Translations under genes and position numbers: made by a program | Source of the DNA: Aphanomyces cochlioides | Lineage: Eukaryota; Oomycota; Saprolegniomycetes; Saprolegniales; Verrucalvaceae | DNA length: 64,000 bases | Assembly: GCA_019828595.1 (NCBI GenBank) | Contig: JAHQRK010000005.1 | Location: 558,001 to 622,000 of the forward strand | Direction: 5' to 3' | The notes under the pieces: generated by a model | What the model was told of the DNA's origin: nothing | What the model saw: the letters and a program-made list of their open reading frames with translations, nothing else | Database searches by the model: none | Shown here: one piece after another, positions 24,301 through 35,971 of the stretch | Position numbering within the stretch: position 1 is the stretch's first letter | How the letters are laid out: every line of letters starts with the position of its first letter

Positions 24301-25391
24301 CCATGGACATGGCGACACCGTTGAGAATACGGACAGTTTGGTAGCGCTTCAGCAAAGCGAGTTCACGCGAACGGATTTCGTCCAATTGGTCGGCCAACGA
24401 CGTTTCCCAGGCGTACAATTTGACGACACGGATGCCTTGGAGCACTTCGTTGGTGAGCTTGACGCGTTCAGATTGGACGCCGAGCACTTTGCGACGCGTT
24501 TGACCGACCCACTGACCAGAGACAAAGCCAACGTACAAGAAAATAGCCATGAAAACACCACCCACAAGGCCGGAGACCCAGTCGAGTTCCTTGCCCATCA
24601 GGATAAACACGGCGAGAAGCATGATAGGACTAGGCAAAGAAAGTTAAGAGAGAGGTTCGTGGAGGGAGGCCATACCTTAGGAATGTCCAGTAGCCCATCA
24701 TGAAGCCATAAAACAAACGATCCGAGTCGACCGATGCCATCGTGACAATTTCACCCGTCGTCATGCTCTTCTTGGCTTGGCCCGACATGCGCAAAATCTT
24801 GCGGAAGACATTGTCCACCAAGATGATCTTGGCATTACAACCGAGACGATTTGTCAAGAATTGGCCAAAGTCACCAACCGTCACGGAGAGGAATGTGACG
24901 ACAGCAAGGAGTGCAGCGAGGCCGTAGCCGTTGTTGATTCCGAGCGAGGTGTGGAGATTTGGCGAGTCGTGTTGCTGCAAATACTGAAGCATCGACTTGA
25001 TCATGATGGGCTGGACCATCGTGAGAGCCGCAGACACAATGTACACGACAAATGAGCTGAGGATTCGCGACTGGAACGAATAAAAGAGAGCGAGTGCGAG
25101 GTTGGGCTCTGGTTTCTTGCGCTGTTCGTTCCAGTGGCGTTCAAAAATACTCGATTGCGATTCGCACTTGTCGAATTCAGGAAGAGGCCAAATATCTTCT
25201 TCCGTCAACGTGTGCTTGTTGCCTCTCGCCATGAGTGGTCCCATCCAGCTGACACCAATGAACGAAAAGATGTTGGCCTTCTCCAACGGGTTGGGGATTT
25301 GGTTCCATGGCGTGTCTGGCTCGGACGCCGTGTTGCCTTCTTCGAGTGGCCGCGGCGACTTGAGTACGACGTAGTCGGTCTTGTCTGCCAT
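21324..25391 (-). CDS. ABCC (MRP-type) multidrug exporter, copy 2
   Basis: An ATP-driven exporter, the inverted paralogue of the gene at 15353-19458. Exons on the minus strand are 25391-24676, 24629-22697, 22647-21901 and 21848-21324, giving 1306 residues. Introns are 46, 49 and 52 nt with GT..AG. It lacks the intron that copy 1 has at 18408-18453: the coding sequence runs through VVIAVAFIA uninterrupted. TMD1-NBD1-TMD2-NBD2 order and all Walker, signature and switch motifs are intact. The N-terminus ([19 protein letters not shown]) and the linker after NBD1 (rich in E, K and G) differ from copy 1, while NBD1 and NBD2 look the same. The two probably differ in substrate or regulation, since divergence is concentrated in the membrane domains and linker. 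Confidence 0.93.
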
Positions 25392-25399
25392 CTTGCCCT

Positions 25400-25414
25400 C
25401 CTTTTTAACAATGC
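25400..25414 (-). promoter_or_regulatory. Shared start-region element, ABCC copy 2
   Basis: GCATTGTTAAAAAGG on the minus strand, 8 bp upstream of the ATG, is the counterpart of the element at 15330-15344 with one substitution. A role in transcription start is inferred from its conservation and CATT core. Confidence 0.4.
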
Positions 25415-26465
25415 TACTGCCAAAGTGGACTCAATTCAAGAATTTGACATGCCACTTGGCCAGCATTGGTGGTAAAATTGAACCTTCGAAGTTCGTGTAA
25501 CAACTTCAATTTGTCGTTTGATTACTGGAGATTAGGGGATTACCAGAGTCGTGACATATTTGTGTCCATGAAATCGGTGAGAAATCTTTTTATCTCATTA
25601 ATTCCCATTGTTTTCTTGCTTTTTGTATGCAAGATAACATTTATACGCTTAATCTCCTTTTCGTCTCGATAAATCAGCTAATTCTGAACGCAACAGCTGG
25701 GCAAACTCGAGATACAAGGTCGAGTCAAACAATTTGGAAAAAACGGTGTCTCAGATTGTGGCTGGTCACCTTCTGCTCGTTCAGAACAACGACCAAAGCG
25801 ACGCGGCGCTATCGATTGATCGACATTCGAACATTAAAAGGTTCATTTGGCATCAGTAGAGAGGCAGTCAATAGGGCTAGGATCGTACACTTGTGTGCAT
25901 TCATGCCAAACAATGCTTTCTTCCGACCTCGGACTGACGTGAGACCAGGCACTTGGGCTGGACACTCTGCGCTTCGACTGGAACTTCGGGTGGCTTCGCA
26001 CAATCCATGTGTCTCTACTTCCCATTTTAGTCGGATCTTTTCTCACCACAGAGTCCTTTTGGTCGAATTTGTGAAAAGGTGCTGGCCTCAAAGGAGATAT
26101 TGTCGTCGTCATTCCGATGACACCCAAGTTAAACCTTGAAAGGTGGTGGAATATTGCGGCGAGCGGGAAAGGTGATTTGTGCCACTGATTTACCAAACTC
26201 GAGCACAGTTTGCTGTCGACCAATGAAGTCGCGTTTTGTACGATGAAGATCTCGAATTCCAAATTGACGCTATCGTATGTCGTGTAAGGATTGTCGAGAG
26301 GTAGGCATGACTTGATTTTGAAACCATAGCATTATTTGTTTGCTTAACTCTGCATGGAGTAAACTGTTGCATTCATGATAGATTAATGCTAAGTTGAAAG
26401 TGAATTGCGTCAAGAGTCGTGTAACTGCAGGCAGCCGTTTCATCTGAATGGCCGTAGGAGTTACA
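25415..26465. other. Divergent intergenic region, no gene seen
   Basis: The shared upstream region of ABCC copy 2 (leftward) and the membrane protein gene (rightward). Open frames on both strands carry no domain. Confidence 0.5.
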
Positions 26466-26467
26466 TG

Positions 26468-26482
26468 GTTCATTTCACTTTT
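26468..26482 (+). promoter_or_regulatory. Putative oomycete initiator
   Basis: GTTCATTTCACTTTT, ending a few bases before the ATG at 26488, fits the oomycete initiator consensus (TCATTYYNCAWTTT) with about one mismatch. Such sites usually lie within 50-100 bp of the start codon. Confidence 0.45.
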
Positions 26483-26487
26483 CAAGC

Positions 26488-28106
26488 ATGAAGGGTCTTC
26501 TAGCGACTTTGGCGGTCGTCCACGTTGCCAGAGCTTCTCTAAACTGCTCAACCATCACCGCCTGCGCGTTTCAAAAACAAAAAGTTGCGTTTGAGCCCTC
26601 GGCGGCGATTTATGATGTCCCTGTCCAATGCACGCTTCCGCCAAGTTTGATCTACAACATCAGCAGCAACGCCTCGAGCTGGATTGATTTAACATTGACA
26701 TCACCAAGCTACGCGGCTCTGCTCTCTGCGTCCTTCCCTTGGACGGATGATGTCACTCCCAGCGCATACCAACTCCCCTCTGAATTTGGTTTGAACGAGT
26801 ACTTGGATGTGTTCGTAGCTGGCAATGCACTCCCGTCTGGCACATATCAAGTCAATGCATCATTTCAAGCATGTGCTGATGACGTGGCGTCGTCTCAATG
26901 CGACAGTAGTCTCTGTGTTTCATTTGTGGATGTGTGGCCACCCATCTCAACTGAAGAATGTCCAAGCTATCTGTCAATCTCCAAAGTTAACATTGACGGC
27001 ATTGAATATTTTACGCACCTCAAAGGTCCATTCGACGAAGACAAGTGGACGACAACAGTGGATTCGTTTTTGAAATGGAGCCGCAGTGTCCACAACTTTC
27101 CATGCGTGGCTGAGCTCGACTCAAGTCGCTGCGATAGCTACGACGTGGTGGCCATTCCATTGGGACTCGCTGGTTCGTCCAATATCAAAGGAACGGAGGG
27201 AGATTTTGAACAAGCTCTGCGCCAAGTGGACACACCAACTCCACTTGAACTCGAGACCTTGCGTGGCATTGCTCTGGCTGCTGATCTCAAGCAGGAAAAT
27301 CCATTCCCAGACGCAGCTTATGCGTGCACAAAGTAAACCAGTCGGCTTAAACTATGAGCTCACAATGAAATCATAGGTGCGTGCAAGCAACGCGAGTGCT
27401 CAAGGAATGGGTCTCTCCTGACTTCTGTGCTTACGATCACAGCAGCGAATCTCAGTGCATTGGGGATGAATCGTGCACAATCAATCACTGCGTGACGTGG
27501 GTGCCCATTGATTTGTTCAATGCCACACTAGGCGTCCAGAAGCGATACCTTGACTTGACAAACGCGGCCAAGTCGGCTCGTCCCCACTTCGAGAGCAGCC
27601 CATTGTCCAACTCGGCAACTGATACTTATCAATTGTTTCAAACAGTGGCCACCGACAAAGTCATCGTCAATCTCGATGATTTGGTCCAGGTAACCAGCGA
27701 CGATCGTCAAGACTGGCTTGCCACTCAAGCTCGCTGGTCCATTCTAAATGCCAGGGACAGCTCAAGTTCTGGATGGGTGCCCCTCCAAGGCAGCAAAGTT
27801 TATGTCGAGTTTGTCAACAGCACAGAACCGTTGACTGTGGCAGTGACTGTCCGCACTTGGACAGCTTGTGGACAAATTGCCTCTAAGCAGTATCTCTTGA
27901 CAATTTTCCGAGTGCAAGGCATCCCAATTGATATGCTTGTCCAAGAAAATGTGCTTTCGTCAGGCATGGTTCTCGGCGTTCTACTCCTTAGTGTTGGCGT
28001 TGCCCTCTGGTCAACCAGTGGCTACCACCCCCAAAATGAAGTGGACGACGACACCGCCACGTATTTGCTTGTCGATGACTCAGACTCTACGTCTCCATTG
28101 CTGTAA
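26488..28106 (+). CDS. Type I membrane protein, Cys-rich ectodomain, function unknown
   Basis: Exons are 26488-27332 and 27377-28106 (44-nt intron, phase 2), giving 524 residues. A signal peptide is visible at residues 1-16 (MKGLLATLAVVHVARA). A long ectodomain follows with many Cys and several N-glycosylation sequons (NCS, NAS, NAT, NST). One transmembrane helix lies near residues 476-497 (GMVLGVLLLSVGVALW). The short acidic cytoplasmic tail contains YLLV, which fits a YxxPhi sorting signal. The architecture suggests a cell-surface or endosomal receptor or sorting protein. I do not recognise the ectodomain family. The start is chosen by the signal peptide and the initiator just upstream. Confidence 0.8.
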
Positions 28107-29315
28107 AGACTGAAAGATATTAATGCAGTCACCTCATCTCCGCAATGATAGTAGAAAAAAATTACAATATAAACTGTAATCAAAGTCTCGCCAGAATCTC
28201 GCAGCCAATTCCGTTGGGGAAGTAAGAGCTTGTTCATGATGTCCATCCCAAAAGTTACAGTATTCTCCTCATTAGAATAAACAAATTAAATTTGTACCCA
28301 ATCAAAATCATAAATGTTATACCATTTTAACCAATCATCTAGTGTTCAGTTTAGCGCTTCCATCCGATATCATCAATAAACTTGCGTATTGTATCCCGCT
28401 CAACAAAATATATATCTCAAGCTTGTTGGCAAGCATAACTAACTTTTAAACTGACCGAAACGCGTCTGGCTGTCAAGCATCTCATTTTACTTATGTATTT
28501 CACACCACTGGTCGAATGGCCGAAACTTAACATGAGCTTTCCTACATAGAAAAGTCATGTAGAGCAACGCATTCCAGTTGGGCACACTGAGAAATTTCTT
28601 ACGAGCTTTTCTCGTCACTTCTTTGCAGCTCATTCGTTTCTCTCGTGATTTATTTCACCATATCCTTATGCTGATGTGTTACTGGATGCGCATCCCATTC
28701 ACAAAGAAAAAATCGTGAAACATTATATATGAGGGAGATACCTCTAAAATCCGATCGATCTTCCCATCATTGCTTCTCAATTCCATTGAAAACAGACAAA
28801 GTACTGATTGCAAAAATCTCAAACGTCTCGGATGAACTGCACAATTCACTGGAGAGAAATAAACTTCAGGTGAAAATTTTTGCGATGGGAGATGCAAATC
28901 TTGACAAATTTTGTGTGTTTATCTAGGACCAGATGTAGCCTGCAAATGGCGACTTGACTTCACCAACTGGTGGTATTTCTTTACACTGAAGCGTTTTGAT
29001 TGGATGTAAAATTTATTTTTATCCAATCAAATTGCTTAAAAATGTGAAGATCCAGTCATTGGCGACAAAAATATCTGGTTCATGGCCGAAGTAAATCCCA
29101 TGGCAGCTTTGAAATTCGGATTTTTCCCCGTCGCGTTTTCAATGTCGTTCTGAGCTTCTAAGGGAGTTTGTATGTTTTACAATTCGTCGACATCCGAAAA
29201 TGAGAAGTAAATAAGGATGTTTCCTTGTTTTAAATTCAAATCTTGGGATTTACCCATGGAAGATTTTCGAAGTGAAAAAATTGGAGTCCATTGATTGAGT
29301 TCCTCGTGAAGCAAG
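28107..29315. other. Intergenic, no gene seen
   Basis: AT-rich spacer. Short frames near 28680-28920 on both strands show no domain. Confidence 0.5.
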
Positions 29316-30526
29316 ATGGGTTGCTGCTTCTCCAAGGAAGACGATAATGCGTTCGAAGCCAAGGAACATCTCTTGCCCAAAGGCACCAGGTATAATGAAA
29401 CACTTGTCTCGATGTTAATGGCGTTTGTAGGGAAATCAGTGCGCGAGCTGCTCCGAAAGTAACTGCCAAGTCGACCTACGTCGCGCCGGAATTGCCCAAA
29501 GCCAAGCCAGCCTCGCCTGTGAAAAAGCCTGCCTCGACCAAAGAAATTGAGGCTACCCCAATCAAAGCTGCGACGCCAAAGGCAACAGAAACTGCTCCAG
29601 TAGCTGCCCAAGTGTCCCCCAAGAAAGTTGTCGCCGTTGTCGAGAACTTGATCCCTCCAGTCAAAGTAGAATCTCCAAAGCCCGTTGAAGCAGTCCCTGC
29701 TCCTGAAGTTGTCGAAGTACCTGCTGCCATCGTCGGGGAAGCTGCAGTTGTGGTCGAGGAGACTGCTGTCGTCGTCGAAGAAATTCCTACCGTCGTCGAT
29801 GAAACTCCAGCCGTCGTTGAAGAGGCTGCTGCCGTAGAAGAAGCTGTTGCTGTTGTGGAAGAAGTTGCTGTTGTCGACGAACAACCTGCAGTCGTTGAGG
29901 AAGAAGCTCCAGTCGTCGAGGAAACACCTGTGGCTGTAGAGGAAGAACCTGTTGTCGCCGAGGAGGAACCTGTAGTTGCTGAAGAAGTCGTCGCGACTGA
30001 AGAAATTGTCGAACCAGCTCCTGCTGTCGAAGAAGCTGCTGCCCCAGCCGTCGAATCCCCAAAGAAGTCCAACTCACGCAAGCAATCCGTCGAAGAATTT
30101 GTTGTTGTGAGCACGCCAGCTTCGCCTGAAAAAGCTGAGGACGCCGAAGAAGCTCCAGCTTCTCCTGCTGCGGAAGAAGCTGCGACCGGCAATGAATCGC
30201 CAGTGGTGCTGTCTCCTCAGAAACCCGTTGCTCGCAAGCAATCTTCGGGTTTGATTGAAGTGGCCGAAGATGCAGTCGTGGAAACTCCTGCTGCTGAAGA
30301 AGCTGCTCCTGTTGTCGAAGAAGCTGTCGAGGCCGAGCCTACGCCAGCCGTTGAAGAACCTGCACAAGAAGCCGCATTGTCGCCGAAAGTCCAACTCGTC
30401 AAGCAAGAATCTGAACTCGGTGGCGATTCTGGCAAAGATGACGACGACGACGGTTCTGCTCCTGCAAGCGGTGCTCCCAAGTCCAAGAAGAAGAAGAAGA
30501 AGGGCAAGAAGAAGGGAGGCAATTAA
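29316..30526 (+). CDS. N-acylated acidic low-complexity protein (MARCKS-like layout)
   Basis: Exons are 29316-29389 and 29431-30526 (41-nt intron, phase 2), giving 389 residues. The N-terminus MGCCFSKED fits N-myristoylation at Gly2 with palmitoylation at Cys3/Cys4, so the protein should sit on membranes. The body is an extended, presumably disordered E/V/A/P array built from variants of VVEE(A/T)(A/P)AV. Three basic-Ser motifs (SRKQSVEE, ARKQSSG, VKQESE) look like spaced phosphorylation sites. The C-terminus is a Lys block (KSKKKKKKGKKKGGN). No catalytic domain is present. A membrane-tethered electrostatic switch is an inference from composition; no homologue is recognised. The first exon encodes exactly the acylation module. 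Confidence 0.8.
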
Positions 30527-31730
30527 ACCCGCATTGTGCTTAATGACTATTGCTGTGTAGCTTCCTGTCTTGTACTGACTGCATCCACTTCGCCAGTTGG
30601 GTGACATGCTTCTCGTGTCTGGTTTTCAGAACATGTGATACTTCAATATGGTTGTCAAATTCAAAACGAGCGAATCAGCTCGGTGGACCAGTCCAAGTCG
30701 CATGCAAGACTGTGGCCGAGCTGCGACGTCGTACTGTAGATGGCCAAGACGCCATGCTCCACTACGTTCACTCGACAATTGTACGCTGAGCGATGCTTGG
30801 ACCACCGAGTTCATGGTGGTAGCATTGCATATTGTTTTTCTTGCACTGGAAGGACGACGTGATCGTGTCCATGTTCCATGGCATCACTCCAGTCTTCATA
30901 GCAATGCTTGGGTGCATGATGCGTGTACTGCAAGTGTGCTGCGGTCGGTCAGTGATAAAATGAACCAGTAGAAGTGATGGAATTTAAGTCATGGGATTCT
31001 TTGTCAAAAGCTTTGGATGCTGGGGAAATTCAAAAGGAGTGTTAAGTTGGATGGGAGGTTGGTTTGCCATTGCGTGGCCTTCTCCTTCTCGCACTACGAG
31101 AAGTTATCGACAGAGACTAAATTCCGTGACAGCACTCCAATTTCATCATGGCTACAGAGTGATTCTGCCCAGGGAAATATTGAGCTCCGAAAAAGTTTGC
31201 GCTTCGAACGCGCAACGCGCATGGCACTTCTCGAAAAGCTTGCAAGAGCTAATCTCCATGCCCAGCTTCAGGAAGTTTGGACTGAACGACGAGTCAGTCT
31301 TCAAACGATTGAACTCCGTCTGACATGCTGGACTGCCTAGCCAATGGAGAATTGCTAGTTCCGACAACTTACGCCGCCAAATCACAGGAACGATGCAGCA
31401 GAACACTCCAAATGACGTACCCAGCTGTCTCGACTACAATGCTAACGTAGCACGTGGAAACTGTCCATCAAAGAACGCATTAATTGCAATCCATGATGCC
31501 ATAGCGGGGGCTACATTCTGACCTGCATTTCAATCACTAAAACGCCTTGTGGCTGCTTCGAGAGGTATCACAGCGCTTGGGATTTATCACCGGCACGAAA
31601 TCAAGGCACGAGGATATCTTGTCCTGCAAAAAAGAAGCATAAGGGAGACGAATTTATGCGCATCATGGTCAGCCTCCACTTCAACCAGGCTCTTCAAACA
31701 TTAAATTTTAATGCGGCTATTTATTCCGTA
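30527..31730. other. Intergenic, no gene supported
   Basis: Open frames at 30648-30971 and 31017-31340 have coding-like length, but no domain is recognised and there is no clear start context. They may be remnants of an older insertion. Confidence 0.45.
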
Positions 31731-33286
31731 CAGTCAACCTTCAAAATAGTGATATCAATTTTTAGAGTTTGTAATATAATATTTGAAAGGATATAGTTTT
31801 CACAGTTCTCGCCATTGTGCTTTGTATTGCATCTCGACATTCATCTATGTTCTTTAAGAAGCTATCAACTCTTGAGAATATGACAATTCATGTCGTTTGA
31901 AACTGTGATGTCAATTGGATGTCAAAATACATTTTCAAAGCTTCCATTTTATGCATTTATTTACTAGCTCGAACATTTCTTCATCCAAGATTTGAGTCTG
32001 CGTCCAACAATTTGATATTGTCCTGTCTGTGACATGTTGCCATGCAACATTCACCCATTCCATAGCAGTCAAGATGTCAACATGATGCAATTTTTCCATT
32101 GCAATTTTCATACCTTTTTCGCCAATTTCGACTTCTCTTTGCAGCAATTCATCAAACTTCTTAACTGCGTTTTGGGTCTTCAGCTGTGCAATTTTGGCCT
32201 TGAATGACATAATCATACCGGCATCTTGCGGTTGTAAATGGGGCGTCGTGTTGGGGGGCAACATTTCAATCGTAATATTCGACAGCGACTGGGGACATTT
32301 GTGCGACGAGACATTATCCAGCAAAAGCAAAATGTGCCGCCCCGCGAGCTTCATTTCGTCGTTCAATGCGCAAATCCATTTTGAAAAGATCGCACTTGTC
32401 ATCCAACCTTTCTTGGAGTTGGTACAGATCATGTTGACATCGAGTTTTGTTTCACGAGAGAAACATCTTGGACGTTGGGCATGGCCAATAAACAACAAAG
32501 GGGGGCGCGTACAGCCAGAGGCATCACTCGTTATGGCAACTGTTATGCGCCGTTTCACTTCTTTTCGTCCACGGACACGATGTCGAGATATTGTCTTGTT
32601 GGGGCAGTGCAAAAAAAGTAGACTGTTTCGTCCATGTTCGATATGTCCTCTTTGGCAAAGTTTGACGTCACCTTTTGGAGGTGGAGCCGACCGTTTTCAA
32701 CAGTAACATGATCTGAAGATGCTGCCTCTCCATGAATGTGTCGCATCTTCAAATCATGTCGCCGTTGGAATCGGTACAACCAGCCCTTTGAGAATTGCGC
32801 ATTGGACAATCTTGTAATATCGCTTGCTGACAGAGTTGAGTCTTCAAGTTGTTCATTTCGAATTTGATTTGCTTTGAACCGAATCATTTCCCCAGTCACC
32901 ACGGGAACTTCGTAGATTTCGGCCTTGTTGATCCATTCCATCAGCTTCTTCTCGACGTCTGGATAGTACGATTTGTGGCTTGAGAGTCGGTATGGCGCAA
33001 GTTCAGTAGGCAGGTTGTCCTTGAGTATATTCACGACTGTGGACTGAGCTGGAGCAGAAGGCAAGTTGAAAGTTTCGTACGCCCATTGGGCTAAGAGCAT
33101 CCCCACCGGCTGCTCTAATCACGATGCTGTACTTTTAGTTTAGAGTCGGAGAAATAGACTGAAGTACAGCATCAGAAAATCAAATTCACACCGGTCGCTG
33201 CTGAGACTGACTGTGGACTTCGAGGAACGAACTTCGAAGTGTATTCTTGGTTCTAATTGCGCTTGCCATTGTCGTGCTTTGCCAGC

Positions 33287-34150
33287 ATGTCCTCGCCACC
33301 GATGAGAGTACAGAGCAAGGGTCGAGTGCTTGGCCAGCCCAACTTCAAGGTCGAGGAAGACATGGCTCTCGCCAAGGCATACTGTATGGAGACAACCTGC
33401 GCAGCAATTGGGACGGATCAATTTGGAGACACGTTCTGGGGAAAGGTGGCTGCACGTTACCACACACTTGTCGCCGAGAATTCGTCCAAACGCAGCGCCG
33501 TATCCTTGACGAACCGCTTCAACGGAACGCTTGCAAATAAGACGAACAAGTAGGTTGGCTGTCTGTCGGACGCTTTGAGAGACTACCACAGCGGCTGGCA
33601 GTATAACGACTACGTTGAGCAGGCTCAGGTCAACTTTGCACTATCAAATGATGGACATCGCTTCAAGCATGAGGAAGTCTACAAAATTCTCTCGAAGTTG
33701 CCAAAATACTCTGTGTCTCTCGATCAAATCAATAGCAAAGTGACTGACGCTCTTGGGCTCGATATTGCAGATTTTGGCGATGGAACAATCGAACCAGTCA
33801 TACAAGTTGCCGAAAGGCCAAACGAAGGTAAGAAGTTGGCCAAGAAAAGGAAAATTGACTTGAGCGACGACAAGATGAATCAAGTCTCACAGTCAGAACT
33901 GGAGGCACTAAAACAAGCTACTGCTGCTGCTCGTGAGAAAAATGTATTGTTGAAAGAGAGCCTTGCGATTCAGCGTACAAACGCCCGTATTTCTTTCTTT
34001 CAGCAACAACCAAACAGCATTGCCGCACAGGCATTTTTTGATATTCAAGCGAAGCGATTTTTGGCCGAAATGGAGGCTGAAGAGGAACATCTAAGCAGCA
34101 TGGAACAAAATGATGAATTCACAGATCAAGCAGATGAAAATTCAATGTAA
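33287..34150 (+). pseudogene. Harbinger-associated Myb/SANT-like partner protein
   Basis: Harbinger elements need a second DNA-binding protein for transposition. This frame starts MSSPPMRVQSKG and shows a SANT-like N-terminal segment (FKVEEDMALAKAYCMET... FWGKVAARYHTLV), a middle portion (FKHEEVYKILSKLPKYS), a basic KKRKIDLS patch and a C-terminal coiled coil. Codon 33551-33553 is TAG, after which the same frame continues for almost 200 residues, so there is a single premature stop. It converges on the transposase gene. Confidence 0.7.
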
Positions 34151-34161
34151 TTGCAATAGAA

Positions 34162-35468
34162 CTATGAGTCTTCTGTCTCTAGAGATCGCATTGTCCACAA
34201 GTGTTGCATCAGATCTTGCTGCAAGCGATCATGTACTACCTGGTCTTTCATACCCCGAATCATCTTTGGTCGGTCAGGATAGCCAGGTGACAGTATGAAG
34301 GGGTGCTGAGGGGTATAAACATCCGCGCTGACGTAGGTGGACGACAAACCCATTTCTCGCTCGAAGTCGATAATGAGATTGTGCAATATGACACACGCCT
34401 TGCTGACAGTTCTCATAGCGTCGCGATCCCACAGACGACACCCCGTTGTCAGGACATGAAATCTAGCTTGGAAAACTCCAAAAGCGCGTTCGATGTCCTT
34501 GCGTTTTGCTTCTTGTTTCGAAGCAAAGAGTTTTTGCATTCGCGTTCCAGGCCGAGGAAATGTTTTAAGAAAGCAAGCATAGTCAGGGTAGATCCCGTCG
34601 GCAAGCCAGTAGGGATATTCATAGTCATGGCCATTTATTGACCATATCACACGGGGACTCTGACCGTTAACAGCGTTGAAAAAAAGGGGAGATCGGTTAG
34701 CACATTAATATCGTTCAGTGCACCTGGTGTTCCAAAGTTAAAGTGCCAGAAGCGCCCACGGTGATCTGCTATTGCCTCCAATACAACTGTTGCGACTCCT
34801 GACTTGCCCTGGAACATTCCCTTCCAAGCGCTTGGGCAATTTTTCCATTGCCAATGCATACAATCGATCGACCCGATGCACTCAGGAAAACCATGCGATA
34901 GTCCCTCATCAAGGAGGCGATTCATGTCTGACTCATTCGGTGTACGTAAAGCGGAATCACCATAAACATGACATAGCGCATAGCAAAAGCGTTTGAGCGA
35001 CTTCAGAATAGTTGATGCGCCAAGTCGATATTTGTCATCCAATTCTTGCGCAGATACACCCGACGTTAACATTCTCATGGCTGCACAGCACTTTTGATGG
35101 GAAGTTGCGCCAAGTCGTCCAGTGGCATCCTTCTTTTGGCAGAAGTAGTCGTCAAATGATGATACATCCTGTACGATTCGATCAAACAGACCGAGGGGCA
35201 GTTTGAAATTGTCCCTGAATTGGTCGGCACTGTAAACTGGCGAGGCTCCCCAGTAGTCTTGATGGAGTAGATGGCCGTAGAAAGTTCGCTGCCGCTCTGT
35301 GTTTGGTCTTTTGCCCGGTCTAGACCCACCACGTATCCCTCTCTGCCTTCTCATTTGTTTTGATTGGAGGAAGGTTGCAAGAGCTTTATCGAGTGTGTCG
35401 ACTTCGAAATGGTCTGCCAACAAACCGAAGGAGTCTTCGTCAGCAAGGTTGTCCAAAAACTTGTCCAT
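34162..35468 (-). pseudogene. PIF/Harbinger DDE transposase (one frameshift)
   Basis: A DDE nuclease of the plant-transposon/Harbinger family. Part 1 (35468-34647) has the N-terminal basic segment, CIGSIDCMHWQWKNCP (first Asp) and GTPGALNDINVL. Part 2 (34650-34162) has YWLADGIYPDYA (second Asp) and KRKDIERAFGVFQARF (Glu). The join falls in a run of seven T; six T would keep the frame, so the defect is one homopolymer indel, real or an assembly error. Length and motifs are otherwise complete. Confidence 0.88.
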
Positions 35469-35971
35469 AGTTGACGCAGAGACGCTAGCCGATATAAAAC
35501 TTGACAGATCTGGCGGTAAATTTAGCTTTACAGCACTGTCTGGCGCACACGCTTAAATTTACAGTTCCCCGGTGTGGACACAAAAAACGTTAAAATATTC
35601 GTCCAATCAATAAAGAATAGCGTTTAGAGCAGCCGGTGGGGATGCTCTAACATATTCTGTGTATAGTGGCTGTTCGACTTGTGATATTGGACTATTGCAT
35701 CCTTTTGCTCTTTTGTTAAGCGGACTCGCTTTGCCTTCGTCTGAACGTCCATCATCGAAACACAACTCATGGCATCCATCACCTTCAACCTGTCAGACAG
35801 TATATTTGATATTCTGTACAAAAATATTATTTTTCAGAGGTATAAATTTATGGTGGTATCACTATTCTGAAGGTTCGATTTTTTCATTTTATTATAAATT
35901 CAAAATTGAATTTTCCATCATTTTTTTATTTTTTGGCTGATCTTTGTTGTGACCAGTGTGGAATTCGGCAC

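Larger units (their letters stand above)
33095..35647. mobile_element. PIF/Harbinger transposon with exact ends
   Basis: A 2553-bp element with perfect 24-bp terminal inverted repeats starting GAGCATCCCCACCGGC, flanked by the 3-bp duplication TAA at 33092-33094 and 35648-35650. A 3-bp TWA target is typical of PIF/Harbinger. It carries the two expected genes, a DDE transposase (-) and a SANT/Myb-like partner (+), facing each other. Confidence 0.92.
31935..35821 (-). pseudogene. pogo-like transposase (CENP-B HTH + DDE_1), split and frameshifted
   Basis: The N-terminal helix-turn-helix start lies outside the Harbinger element at 35651-35821 (KRVRLTKEQKDAIVQYHKSN). The remainder continues at 33094-31935: a CENP-B-type HTH (SNAQFSKGWLYRFQRRHDLK), then the DDE_1 domain with ISNMDETVYFF, LLLLDNVSSH and QPQDAGMI as the acidic positions. 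Across the insertion, with one copy of the TTA/TAA duplication, the frame runs HYTQNML to AQWAYETFNL. A separate one-base deletion in an A-rich stretch near 32575 shifts the frame within the DDE domain, so the gene is dead even without the insertion. Confidence 0.88.
31731..35880 (-). mobile_element. pogo/Tigger-type transposon, interrupted
   Basis: The left end CAGTCAACCTTCAAAATAGT (from 31731, next to TA) is mirrored on the right near 35848-35875 by AACCTTCAGAATAGTGATA on the minus strand; the outermost right bases are degraded. Between them is a CENP-B/pogo transposase gene, split by a Harbinger element at 33095-35647. Exact right boundary uncertain. Confidence 0.65.

Noticed and set aside
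23000..24703. Long open frames opposite ABCC copy 2 (and similar ones opposite copy 1)
   Set aside because: They are antisense shadows of the conserved ABCC coding sequence; their similarity to each other follows from the inverted duplication.
29177..30607. Long minus-strand frames rich in Ser/Thr or Arg/Gln opposite the acidic repeat protein
   Set aside because: Low-complexity antisense of the VVEE repeat array; the + strand gene has an intron, acylation signal and consistent frame.
30648..31340. Two + strand frames as host genes
   Set aside because: No recognisable domain, signal or splice structure; antisense frames are equally open.
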